This document shows, piece after piece, positions 46,955 through 58,174 of a DNA stretch of 64,000 bases (position 1 is the first letter of the stretch; every line of letters begins with the position of its first letter). Origin of the DNA: Lepas anatifera. Lineage: Eukaryota > Arthropoda > Thecostraca > Lepadidae. The notes below the pieces were generated by a model. It worked only from the letters and a program-made list of their open reading frames with translations, did not search any database and was not told the origin of the DNA. Where the stretch lies: assembly GCA_034440635.1 (NCBI GenBank), contig JAOTON010001685.1, positions 3,296,501 to 3,360,500 of the forward strand. The letters are read 5' to 3'. A program made the translations under genes and the position numbers.

Positions 46955-49593
46955 CACGCGCATTGACGGGGGGTACTCGCCCCCGCCCTCGGGTTTTTCG
47001 GAGACAGTATAAAAAGGGCAGTGCGTAGCGCCGCTGCACTTTGCATACTTTTTTCATAATTTTTACAACTTGTGTAAAAGTTTTCAAGTTAGATCATCTC
47101 AGGTCAGGTCACCAGCAAACTTTTTGAGTCGCGACTCAGAGTCGAAGTCTACTCTGAGTCGGCTCAAGTTTTCCTTGAGTCAGAGTTGAGTCGACTCACT
47201 TCCAGATTTGGGTTGAGTCTGAGTCGACTCAAGTGCTCGACCAGTTGAGTCGAGTCAGAATCGGAGTCAGCCTCTGAGCTGTGAGTCAGGAGTTGAGTCG
47301 ACTCGACACTCTATTTTCTTAACATTTGATCACATGGCCGACACTTTAGAAATTTTTATGACTAATTTTGAAGACTTCATATTGCAATTCGCTAATAGTA
47401 GGTACTTTATTATTTTCATATCTCCACTACACTCATCCCGGGATCAGTCATTAACAACAATAAGTTGAGTAAAATATACAGTTTCAAAACCACAAATAAT
47501 TAGTTTTTTTCCATTTAATCTTAGCAATAGCATGCAAAATCATACAGAAAAATGTAATTTGGCACACATTCAGACTTTTTTACTTTGAGGGTGCACACCA
47601 GACAAAGTCCTCAGCTGATAATCATGCAATAATTCACTCTTAGGAAGCCACATCTTTATTTTCTATTTTCTTGCTTTGGTTGACTGAAAAAAACAAAGTA
47701 ATATAAGCGCCAGATAGAGGATACCAAAAATATTGTTTTGCACACAAGCCTTGAAATGGGTCAAAACGGAAACTGAAAGCCTCAATTAGCTGTTTTTTAA
47801 AGTACTTTCTTGATTGGTCAAGATTTGAGCACATCACCTGGTAGATAATATCAACACTGACGACACAGCACTGTACCTACTGTCCCCTGTACACAGAAAG
47901 TAAGACTTAGTCCTATCCCTGGCATTCCCTACACATCAAGTCTCTCACATACCGCCGCTCTTTAAATTATGCTGATGATTATTTACCTATTTACCACTGT
48001 GCCCGCCCACTGCACAACATACCACTGCAGCTGCACTTCATGCGCGCCACGCCTGTCACCAAACCATCACTGTGCGTCATAATATGTTAGCTTTTTTACT
48101 TTGTAGCCTGACTGTAGCCTGAGGGCAGGATGGTTTTCTTTGTTTTTGAAAGTCACGTGACTTTTGAAGTGTTATTTATCTTCATCTTTTGTGTCATGGA
48201 GGTTAGGTTCGCGTAATGTCTTTGGTGCGCCATCTGCAGTATTCATTACAGCTTTTTAGGAAGGATGACGCGATCGTTCATTGTTTGTTTTGTTTTTGGT
48301 TGAGGTGGTGCAGCACAGGAGGGTCGTCGGGTCGACTCGGTGTAGTATTTATTTCAAAGCTTAATTTGTCACAGGATTGTTCAGAATGCACTGGGGCAGG
48401 AATTGCCACTCAAAATGTCAATTTTTCAAACATTGAGTCCTGTTCCTTGTGTTTGTAACTCGCTCATTGCCTCAATTTTGACTAGTCATGAAGAACATAC
48501 CATCAAAATTAAAAGCCCTCAGGCCCTTCAATTCACTCACATTTTCGCATTTAGCACCTTTCTTCATTCGTATGCAGACATAATTTATGTCATGAAACAA
48601 TGCATTGCAATTGACATTTTATGGAAAGAAATGTGCAGTTATTAATAGTTCATTCCATGATTAAATGTACTGGAATGTGTGTACTATGAAAGGAAATGTG
48701 TATTTTTATGTACATACTTGTCCACCATTCTGTGTCAGAGTCGACTCTGACTCAATGTTTATTTGAGTCAGAGTTGGGTCGACTCACTTCTGGATTTTCG
48801 TTGAGTCGAGTCGGCTCACCATTTTCAACACAGCGAGTCGAGTCAGAATCAGAGTCAGCCTTTAAGTCGTGAGTCAGAGTTGAGTCGACTAAAAAAAAGT
48901 GAGTCATCAACAAGTCTGGTCACCAGTACAGGTCAAGTGACCTGACCTCAAAAAAAGTTTAAGATAGCATAAGTCGGAACTTATCCGATTGAAACTCAAA
49001 TAACATAATGGGTCCATCGATTTCTCTAAAATATGTTCCGCTATTTTTTATATCGATGACTTAAGGTCAGGTACGAGCCATGACCTTTCCATTGGAAATA
49101 TATGGAAAATGGTTTTAAATGAATAACTTAGTAACAGATGGCGATAGAGCGTTTATTAAAACTGCATTATATTTTCCTTGCCGTTGCAGTTCTAATGATG
49201 TGCATTTTATCGAATTTGACCTTCACCTGACCTCAGGTCAGGAAAAATCCTTAATTTGACCTTGCAAGGTCATATTATATATCATTCGATTTAGTTTTCT
49301 GCGAGGATTCATATGGCTTAAATCGTTTTGCTTTATCTTTACTTATTCAGATGTAATGACCGAAAACCTTAATTTACATGTTATCCCTATGACGGCATGT
49401 TTTGACCTCTAGTGACCTTAAATGTGACCTGGCAAAAATGGTTCAAATAATTTCGATGGAGAAGTGGATGGGCTACCCAAAACCGTTTACTGTTTTTCGC
49501 TACCTAGCGTGGTTCTCGATGTCATGGGGGGGGGCGGGTACCCGCCACCTCCCGTCAAAGCGAAGGTGGCTCAGACCCCCGTCAATGCGCGTG
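46955..49593. mobile_element. TTAA-bounded element, family B copy 3, split by a hAT-like element
   Basis: The left flank is TTAA (46951-46954), the right TTGA. Ends CACGCGCATTGACGGGG and CCCCGTCAATGCGCGTG match the other copies. Removing the insert at 47116-48918 and one 8 bp duplication leaves 828 bp, close to the 841 and 847 bp of copies 2 and 1. Orientation is that of copy 2. Confidence 0.82.
47116..48918. mobile_element. hAT-like element (1803 bp) nested in family B copy 3
   Basis: It is flanked by a perfect 8 bp duplication GTCACCAG (47108-47115, 48919-48926). It starts CAAACTTTTTGA and ends TCAACAAGTCTG, inverted ends that agree at 10 of 12 positions and have the CA...TG form of hAT elements. 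Both subterminal regions (about 200 bp each) are packed with GAGTCGACTC-type words. A minus-strand frame near 47640-47837 is open for 65 codons, but I cannot recognise it as transposase. Confidence 0.8.
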
Positions 49594-49597
49594 TTGA

Positions 49598-51899
49598 GGA
49601 ATTCCCAGACTCGGCCATGGGCCGCCTTCAAACCACGTTGCTGGTGACGGGAATAATGATGATGCATCCTATGGCCGTATCCTATGGCCGTCAAGCACGC
49701 CTGAAACACGCAGTAAGAAGTGTTTTCGCGTCAATCGAGCTTGTTCAAAAGTGAAAGAAGTCATGCGGTTGCCTGGCGTTGATTAGAGTTTTTACAAAAA
49801 AGCCAGTACGGTGCTCATGTCACCTGATCTGCTGCGTGATTAAAGCACCTGACATTTGTAAAGATTATCTGCAGGTAGCACTTTGATTGGTTCTTACGGC
49901 GAGTGTTTGACAGACGTGTTTTAAATCTGCGATGGAATTCACACCAGTGTACCGCTGTCGTGCCGTCACCTCCACAACTACCGTTGCAGCTGATGTCACC
50001 CGCAGCTGGCGGCGGTGTCTCCAATTTCAAATGTCCTTGACTGGCGGATCCTAAGAAGAAAAGTTTGTCTCCATCAGAAAAGAAACTAGAGATAAGATCC
50101 AACAATTTTCGTTCACACCCAGGCTCGTTCATGTATCAATAATTCGTTTTCATTTGCTGGAGAAGTAAATGTGTATTTGGGTATACTCTGTGTAAAGGAC
50201 AATGTTAAGGCCAATGGCCCAAATGTCTATGGTTTGTTCGGCCCACAGTATTTTTCAAAGCGCCCACTACAGCGGTCGCTCGATATACAGCAGAAGCAGC
50301 ATCTACCTCCCTTCAGTGTGCCTCCCCACGGCTTGGTGTGAAGGGTGTTCGAAAACATCTACCCGGGACGTAAACTCTAGTGAGAGATAGAAAAAACACA
50401 ACCCTTGTTAAATTTCCGCGAAGAAATGATTTCGAAACTACATCAATCAATTTTTTTCTCTGGTCAATATTGAGGTCATGGAAGGTCAACAAAATTGACA
50501 GGTTAGTGACAGTTTTTGGCTTGAGATTCTAACTGGGTCAGTTAGGTAACAGCTATTGGGCTCTTAAATACCCACCAGCTGCCAGGGTTATACGGCGTCG
50601 TGAACTCTCACCCTGTTGAAAGAGACTCAGGGAATCAGATCGACTTCTTCAGAGGCTCTGCCGGGGCTTGAACCCGGGATCTGTGACTCAGGAGACATAA
50701 TGGGTTGTGTTAGGGCCAATATTTTGAAATCTTTAGAATCCTCTCGTTATGTCATGTCGAATAATTCATAAAATGACGATACTAGGCCAATATGTAAAAA
50801 TGTTACATCTAAGTTTTTGATTCTAACGGTGAGTAAATGACCTGATCATTAGGTACAACATGTAAACAAATGGCCTGTGCAAAGGCCGCTGTTTGCTCTA
50901 ACATAGTACTGATGCATATTAATGGACTCCCAATGGTAATAGGAACACTATGGAACATAGGGACAGGAAAGTCATGAAGATACAAAACCACGTAACGCAA
51001 ATTTTTGTAGTCAGTGATTTAGTTACACGATATTTATATACATCAATAGATTAAGTCTGTTCTCACTGCGACCACTTGGAACATTTTTGGAGGTTAGATC
51101 CCCTAACACGCCCAGTGGAGAGGGTCCGAAAGTGTCCCCCACCTATTTTTCTGAGGTGGTCAGGAGAACCGTGCCCCGCAGGAAAGCGCCACTGGGGTAC
51201 ATTTGAGAGAATTCATGAGCGCGTCGATTTGTAGAAAAAATTCAAAGTCCATCAATTTTGTTTTACTTATAGGCTTTCAAAACCAGAACTATTTATCGAG
51301 ACCGTCGCCATCGCGCGGTCGCACCAGTACGCCTGCACTGTGAACCGAGTGGTGACGTGATAACTCCGTATAATCCGGTCATATGTCAATATTACCCCCA
51401 AATGAAGGTCAAGTTCAAGGTCAAAGGTTACATGTCAAGATCATTGATCCGATTTCTCCAGTCAGATGGCATTATTCACTATGACGTAGGTTATTCTATG
51501 AACTAATAGTTAAACTACTTAATGTCAAGGTCACATGTCAAGGTCAATTTTTTTTTCAAAGTCGAATTCTCATTTTCTGCTAAAAGGCTGTTATAGTGTC
51601 AGCTACATTGTACATTATTGGGAATATGTCATATTGTTACGTCATATGCCAGTGAACACGAATGGCCTTGACCTCAATTTTTCAGAGAATCTTGTGCGGG
51701 ACCTTCCCGCTATGACCCTAGTTCGCATTTAGTGAATTCCCGGTTTTTTCGCATAAGTCTCCAGCACGACCAAGACTGGACCAATACGAGCTCGCTGGAC
51801 CTTAAAGATATTAACCTAGGTCAATCAAACTTGGCTATACTGTAATAATGGCTAATCGCCTGCACACGCCCCATACGGGTGTTTTCCTAATCCTCTTGG
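49598..51899. other. No gene seen outside the SINE
   Basis: A 105-codon minus frame (49815-50132) has a protein-like start (MNEPGCERKLLDLISSFF) but no family is recognised. AGGTCA-type words cluster at 51400-51550. Confidence 0.4.
50570..50695 (-). mobile_element. Second copy of the SINE family, head truncated
   Basis: The segment matches the SINE at 21468-21652: the blocks CTGCCAGGGTTATACGGCGTC, CCCTGTTGAAAG and GGCTTGAACCCGGGATC recur in the same order. The B box is kept, but similarity stops just beyond it, so the A-box half is lost or replaced. Confidence 0.7.
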
Positions 51900-52060
51900 T
51901 TTCTTAGGTATCAGAGGAGGAAGCACTTCCGCGCGTTGAGGTCAGACCCCTCTCGACTGCGCGTGTTAACCAGGCCTAGTGACCTCACCCGAGATGACCC
52001 AGGCCTAAAATATATTTAGAAGCTGCAAAACAAAAAATTGCAAACCACATAGAATACAGC
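51900..52060. repeat. Small family B-like fragment
   Basis: It contains GACTGCGCGTGTTAACC, then GACCTCACCCGAGATGACC and GCGGAGCTGCGCGCAATTG, matching the order at one family B end. It is about 400 bp upstream of the zinc-finger exon. Confidence 0.4.
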
Positions 52061-52109
52061 GGAGCTGCGCGCAATTGTTCCCTTTACTTGTATACAGCAG
52101 CGAATACAA

Positions 52110-52258
52110 GGGGACGCTATGAGGACTCAAGCCCCCCCCCACCTGAAATATCAGAGTGCCAATGGTAAATGCATAGCCGGAGGCTGCTCCGAGGCAATGG
52201 CGGGGAAGCTCGAGCCCTCTAGCCTCCCTTAGGAATGAAATCCTGGATCTGCCACTTC
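52110..52258. repeat. E-family-like fragment just upstream of the zinc-finger exon
   Basis: It contains a poly-C run, AATGGCGGGGAAGCTCGAGCC and CCTGGATCTGCCACTT, resembling the E-family right half. Confidence 0.4.
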
Positions 52259-52261
52259 TTT

Positions 52262-52263
<2 letters not shown>

Positions 52264-52313
<50 letters not shown>

Positions 52314-52340
52314 CTTTATTTATTTATTTATTTATTTAAA
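52264..52340. repeat. TA and TTTA microsatellites upstream of the zinc-finger exon
   Basis: A TA run (52264-52313, one G) is followed by TTTA units to about 52338. It ends about 70 bp before the exon acceptor. Confidence 0.9.
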
Positions 52341-52408
52341 TGCGTGTATGCATATAAATTAACGGAATATTTTAATAAATAAATGAGCGTTTCTGTACTG
52401 CTCGGCAG

Positions 52409-52593
52409 GCGAGCGGCCGTACAAGTGCCACTACGCCGAGTGCGGCCGGGCCTTCATCCAGCTGTCGAACCTGCAGCAGCACCTGCGGAACCACGACACC
52501 CAGATCGAGCGCATGAAGAACCGGCCCTTCCACTGCCAGATCTGCGGCAAGGGCTTCGCCACCGAGAGCAGCCTGCGGACGCACACCACCAAG
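52409..52593 (+). CDS. Internal exon of a C2H2 zinc-finger transcription factor (fingers 1 and most of 2)
   Basis: The exon starts after a ...CTCGGCAG acceptor and stops before a GTTAGT donor. It holds two bases of a split Gly codon and then 61 codons. It opens with (G)ERPYKC, the linker between tandem zinc fingers, so at least one finger-bearing exon must lie upstream. Finger 1 is C6-x4-C11-x12-H24-x3-H28 and includes QLSNLQQHLRNH. Finger 2 is C42-x2-C45-x12-H58 and includes CGKGFATESSLRTH. Its last ligand is missing here; it is supplied by the first codon of the next exon. Such fingers bind DNA in the nucleus; the target is unknown. The exon is far richer in G+C than its surroundings and uses C/G-ending codons. 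The sequence reminds me of insect datilografo-type and rotund/squeeze/ZNF384-type regulators, but that comes from memory, so no symbol is given. Confidence 0.92.
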
Positions 52594-53464
52594 GTTAGTG
52601 TGAGTACGCAGAGGCGGCGCGGGGGCCGATCAAAACATACCGAGGTGAAGTGACGGAAAGCACATGAATAATGCAGTTTTTCACATTGTTTAAAACATTT
52701 CCGCTCTGGGAGCCATGTCTGGATTGTGCTGCCCGCCTGGAAGCTCCCCTGAGGCAGTATGATACAAACGGTGAGCACATACTGCGACTACATACATCCA
52801 GAAAATGGTACGCTCTCTGAATGGGGACGAAATTTGATGCAATTGTACGTCAGGGGGTAGACAGGAGGCCCGGTTGCAAAACCAAGCATGAACTTGGTTG
52901 AAAAATGTAAATGTCTCATGAAATGGCCAGAAAACACAACTAGATAGGCTACAAATTAAACGTCAAAAGTTATAATCATGAATATTTACCTGTGATAATT
53001 CCATACATTTGCCAACGAACATTTCACGCGGCGAAATCAGTCAAGTCTGGAACAGGAAGAGTATACTTGGTGTTTCAGCCTAGTTTCTAAATGTGAACTG
53101 TCGTTGTATGGGTACCATCTAAGATAAGTTTGTCTCCGAATCTACCGTTTTTTTAACGCCAATCAAAGCTTCCTCATTCTTGTGCTCTGGGTTTCGGTGC
53201 GAGGTCAGGGACTAGGGACATGCCGCATCGGCGTCGTCCTGTGGAGCCACACTGTCGCCCCCAAGGCTTTCGAATTATGATTCATTGCCGAGCGATAATA
53301 ATACTAATTAATCATTTGAAGGTAACCCGCTTGATAAAGGTCAAAGAAAGGAAAAAGGAAAGGCAGTGTATAATTTTACAATGAGAATCCACGTTTGACG
53401 TATTCAGTTTCAGGGGCCGTGTTTGTCCAGTGTTCACAAAGCATCGTACAACTCAATAGATATC

Positions 53465-53631
53465 CACGCTGAGGGCCAGATCCAGACCTTCATTTGGGGA
53501 GGAATGTGCTTGGGGGTCGGGTCTCCCTCGTCATTGTCTCCGAACAGCCTTCGGCTATGTACTGACTAAGGGCATTCTGGCATGTCGGGGTTTGGGCTGG
53601 AGCCCACTGCCTCCACCTGTATCTGCCACTG
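53465..53631. repeat. E-family MITE fragment in the zinc-finger intron
   Basis: The right half matches 24290-24394: a CGGCTATGTACTGACTA block, then ...GTATCTGCCACTG at the end. The left end is degraded (GGCCAGATCCAG). Confidence 0.5.
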
Positions 53632-54244
53632 TCCACGGGCTTCCCACCAGTACCGTAACAAGGAATGTGCTTAGAGCCACGCATTGATTCCTGCCCAGGG
53701 GGGATTGTGCCCACTTCTAATATTTTCCCCAAATATATAAAACAGTTACGATAGACTTTTAAAAATTTATGGTTCCTACAATTCAATTGAGCAGAATTCT
53801 GGACAGTTTTGAGATAAAATATTTCCGAGGGGCAGAACTATGGTTTGGTATTTAGGGAGGATATATTCGAAACCGAGCAGTGTTGTGTACGGGGCATTCT
53901 TCGTACAACAAAACCGTCCGTAAAAATACTGAGATCAGCTAGAATGTTTGAACTTTCCAGAATAAAATGTCAGATGAAAGCTCATCTACATGTTTATGTA
54001 ATTTTCTGACAGAGACGATTTAATGAACCAAAACAGGGAGAGGTGAAACAAGTCGATCCCAATTGGAATTTTCACAATCGAACCGGTAAATTTTGAGATC
54101 TTAGGAGGAAGGCGCCGAACTCACTAATAGGAACAGGAGTGGTAAGGAGCCTGAAAGGAAAATGGTAAACAAGTAAACACCTAAAAATACGACCGCCGTG
54201 CCGGGCTTGAATCAGCATGGGTCAGTGGCCAGGCCGCCAAATTC

Positions 54245-55110
54245 GGGTGGAACAGATCACCGAGCCTCTCTGATTTCACAGTGGAACAGATCACCGAGCC
54301 TCTCAGAGTTCACAGTGGAACAGATCACCGAACCTCTGAGTTCACAGTGGAACAGATCACCGAACCTCAGAGTTCACAGTGGAACAGATCACCGAGCTTC
54401 TTTGAGACCTCAGTGAAACAGATCACCGAACCTCTCTGAGTTCACAGTGGAACAGATCACCACGCTTTTCTGATTTCACAGTGGAACAGATCACCGAGCC
54501 TCTCAGAGTTCACAGTGGAACAGATCACCAAGTCTCTCTGATTTCACAATGGAACAGATCACCGAACCTCTGAGTTCACAGTGGAACAGATCACCGAGCT
54601 TCTTTGAGTCCACAGTGGAACAGATCACCGAGCCTCTCAGAGTTCACAGAGGAACAGATCACCGAACCTCTGAGTTCACAGTGGAACAGATCACCGAGCT
54701 TCTTTGAGTCCACAGTGGAACAGATCACCGAGCCTCTCAGAGTTCACAGAGGAACAGATCACCGAACCTCTGAGTTCACAGTGGAACAGATCACCGAGCT
54801 TCTTTGAGTCCACAGTGGAACAGATCACCGATCCTCTCAGAGTTCACAGAGGAACAGATCACCGAACCTCTGAGTCCACAGTGGAACAGATCACGAGCCT
54901 CTCAGAGTTCACAGAGGAATAGATCACCGAACCTCTGAGTCCACAGTGGAACAGATCACCGAGCCTCTCAGAGTTCACAGAGGAATAGATCACCGAACCT
55001 CTGAGTTCACAGTGGAACAGATCACCGAGCTTCTTTGAGTTCACAGTGGAACAGATCACCGATCCTCTCTGAGTTCACAGTGGAACAGATCACCAAGCCT
55101 CTCTGAGTCC
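54245..55110. repeat. Minisatellite, 32-35 bp units, in the zinc-finger intron
   Basis: About 25 units follow GTGGAACAGATCACCGAGCC plus CTCTGAGTTCACA. Near 54575-54880 three consecutive units form a 100 bp block that repeats three times almost exactly. Units differ mainly by small indels, so frames drift. Confidence 0.9.
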
Positions 55111-55149
55111 GTTTTGTCCTGCTATCAAGCTGTTGAGGTTCCAGCATGC

Positions 55150-55330
55150 AGGACCTGTAGCGGCGGAGAGTCAGGATTTAAGGGGGCGGGGGGACACCAC
55201 GAACTTCTGAACCCATCTCTCACCAGTCAACACCAAGGAGATAGTGGTAAAGTTTATAACTTAAGAGGAGATAGTGTTAAAATGTATCATTTAAGAAACA
55301 TTTTAGCACGGTGCCCTGGTGCCTCCTAGT
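55150..55330 (-). mobile_element. H-family short element, copy 3 (in the zinc-finger intron)
   Basis: It runs from GCGGCGGAGAGTCAGG to GGTGCCTCCTAGTTCTGCCG. The block AGTGTTAAAATGTATCATTT is shared with copy 4. Confidence 0.55.
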
Positions 55331-55769
55331 TCTGCCGCCCATATCCAGGGGAAAGTCAGTAAACGGAAATGAGCGGAAACAGCAGGAGAGATAAAGTCAA
55401 CCAAATAGGGCCTCATAGTGTCAATTTCTTCTCTTCGCAGTACCCACGGACAATGAGTTTCGAAAGTCTACCAGGAACGGTTCCCTTACGAGCCGAACGC
55501 GACATATTTTACCGTTTTTCAATCCAAAAATAAAAATAAAATTCGCCAGCCGTCTAACCCAAAACTCTCCAACCTAGTATTGACTCTAATAAGGTTCTTG
55601 TCCCGGCCAGCGTTAGATCAGCTGGCTCCAAGTTGGGTGATTCTGAGCAATCAATCACCACGTAAACGGACGGAACTTTGACAGATAGCTTCCCATGCCA
55701 GAAGCCTCCATCTGCACAAGTCAACAACGCTACAGAATAAATATTGCAATCCTGGTGAAGTCATGCAGC

Positions 55770-56330
55770 CGTGAGACGGCTACTTCAATTGAGCACAATG
55801 AAGCCACGTACAACGTACATTAGTCCCTTATTAATAGCATTCTCATGCAGCACTATATTCTACCGGTAGCCCGAGGAGCGTGCTGCAGGGCTGTAAATCA
55901 AGCTAATCGGCATCTTTCGATTTGAATGTATCCTCAACCGCTTTATCAGCCTGGCCCAGACGCATTTAATCTCGGATAAATGCAGCATAAAACGTGACGG
56001 ATGAGAAAACACCGCACGGCTGCCTGCTGCAGTTAAGCTGACCACAGCGCAACAATCAGCTGTTGAGAAGCTCAGATGACGCGTCAGCTGAGCTGTAGGC
56101 TCACGAAACCATGTGGTGTCGCACCGGTACAGGGAATTCTTAAAAGCTCGAGATCAGCGCCGCGTCAGTTTCCACTTTTATTCTGCCACGCCGTCAGTCA
56201 GGCCGTTAATTTCAGCGTTCTTTTGAAGCAGGCGCCAATCTCCATTCCCGGCTGCAGAGTCGTTTGTAATTTTCCGCTTCACGAGCAGTTTTTACGGTCG
56301 GCATAAATTAATACCCGGTGTTCGATGGAG
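55770..56330. promoter_or_regulatory. Candidate intronic regulatory stretch
   Basis: The stretch is non-repetitive and dense in words such as GTAAATCA, GCTAATC, GCTTTATCAGC, CATTTAATC, CAGCTG and TGACGCGTCAGCTGAGCTG. It lies between two exons of a zinc-finger regulator, where enhancers often sit. This is inference only. Confidence 0.25.
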
Positions 56331-57465
56331 CCTTTCGCATAAGTGAGCCTCCATTAGAATTAGTTCCCGTCGCATCTAGAGTTCGATACGCATAGAAAAC
56401 GATCCGATTACTGTTGGAAACTTTACCTCGGGAACACGGCGGGCGATTTCCAGCAAAAACTCCAAAATAAACAATGAGTCTCGTGCAAAAACTTTGCAGG
56501 CGAGCACAGGTGGTCTTTCTAGTCAAAAGATGCCGCTTTTGGGACGAGGGTTTTTGTGGTCGGTGTATAAAAGTGCCGTCTGTTGTCCGGCCTGGTTTCG
56601 CACGGCCCCACGGCACCTGCCCACACGGCCAGGGAAAGAGCGACTGTAGCGACCGCGGTGGCTGGGCAAAAACTGTACTGCTGCTTTGGACCGATCTATT
56701 TAAGTCTTAAACAAACCAAAATTGATTTTTTGAAATAATTTCCCAGATTATTCCAGAAACATACGTTTAAAAAAGAATTTGGAGATTCCACACTGAAGTT
56801 TAAGTCGCATGCAGAAACAATCCAGGGGAGCAAGTGCCCTATTGGCTTGGTTGCCAGCATCTGTAGGGTAGCAAGAATTAACTTTGGTTCAATCCCCACC
56901 GTGGAACACCACCTTCCATTTGCCATCCGCCCTGGTGGCACTAGCGGATCTAGGGGAGGGAGAACAATATATCCCCAAAAGCAATGTTACATTATTTTCC
57001 TTGAATGTTTTATTTTCACGATTTTGGCCCCATTGACCACAAAACAGCCAGCGCAGATCAGCACTGCCTGATGGGGGCTTCCAATTGAACGGCCTCGCCA
57101 TCAAATTTCTTGCTAATTCAGTTCACCAAGAAATTGCTAAGGGTTTGGAGTTCTAGTACAATTCCACGAGGAGGCAAGAAGCACCATGGAGTGCCGATAT
57201 CTATAGAGCTGCAAACATACAGCTCTGGGCCGTGTTAGATCTGGAAGTCCTACCAAATAATATCCGCTCAACTCAAAGTACCGCTTGGGATGCAGAACTA
57301 ACAGGACTAAATACTGAAAAGCCAAACTTAGCTACCAAAAAGCTTCGGAACTCGATATTTTTCGTCAAGAACACAGGAACCCGATCTTTAGTCTGCTTGG
57401 CAGTTACCGATGACAACAGGTTTGCACACAGTGAAAGTGACCGGCCCGTCCCGGTGTCCCCTCAG

Positions 57466-57595
57466 CACGCCGCTCTGATCGGGGGTCCCAACGCCGTCAA
57501 CTGCCCCCTCTGCCACAAGATGTACCTGGGCGGCGCCGCGCTGATGGAGCACATGAAGCACGTCCACAAGGACCCCAACGCCTCCGGAGTGGCAG
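57466..57595 (+). CDS. Next exon of the same zinc-finger gene (end of finger 2, finger 3)
   Basis: The exon follows a CCGGTGTCCCCTCAG acceptor and ends at a GTGGGA donor. It carries 43 codons plus one base of a split codon. It starts in phase 0, matching the phase-0 end of 52409-52593. Its first residue is His: joined to ...THTTK it makes H-x3-H and completes finger 2. Residues 2-12 (AALIGGPNAVN) are a linker. Finger 3 is C13-x2-C16-x12-H29-x4-H34, including CPLCHKMYLGG and MEHMKHVH. Composition and codon use match the first exon and differ from the AT-rich intron. The split last codon shows that coding continues downstream, yet I recognise no further exon before the end of the window. An extra small alternative exon between the two would not be excluded. 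Confidence 0.9.
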
Positions 57596-57954
57596 GTGGG
57601 AACATTCGGTCATCTCCAGGAAGACAAGGGCAGCTTACGCGCTGAATGTCTCATGTTTAAGTTTGTATTCTTCTTTTTTGTTGTTTATTTTGTTTTTGTT
57701 CCTGTTGTCGTTGTTGTTGCCTTTTTGTTTTTGTTTTGCTTGGAACTGCAATATTTTCGGAAACAACACCATTGCCAATATTGTAACGACAATATTGGCA
57801 CATCTTGTACAGAGAAAACTGCAGCCCCCTCTGAAACAAGGCAATTATCTATCATTTAAAAACGATAGATATCTCTTTATTAAAAGCCACCATGGTTAGT
57901 AGGAAACAGGATTTTCAGATGGCATGTGCCGGTTCATGTATGTAATTGTACAAT

Positions 57955-58115
<161 letters not shown>

Positions 58116-58174
58116 TGTTATGCCACCCATGTAATACATTATTAGGTACCAAATCATGAATTGACGATTCTGAG

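Larger units (their letters stand above)
52594..57465 (+). other. Intron of the zinc-finger gene
   Basis: It is bounded by GTTAGT and CCCCTCAG. It contains an E-type MITE fragment (53465-53631), a 32-35 bp minisatellite (54245-55110), an H-family element (55150-55330) and a non-repetitive, CpG-containing stretch (55770-56330). No other coding sequence was recognised in it. Confidence 0.8.

Noticed and set aside
47640..47837. hAT transposase remnant inside the 1.8 kb element
   Set aside because: The 65-codon frame (KKQLIEAFSFRFDPF) sits where a transposase might be, but no diagnostic motif can be seen.
54198..55059. Repeated peptide with QWNRSPSLSEF-like units
   Set aside because: It is produced by the 32-35 bp minisatellite; the unit length is not a constant multiple of three, so the frame is not maintained.
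54245..55110. CRISPR-like array
   Set aside because: The regular repeats lack unique spacers of constant length, no cas genes are present and the DNA is eukaryotic.
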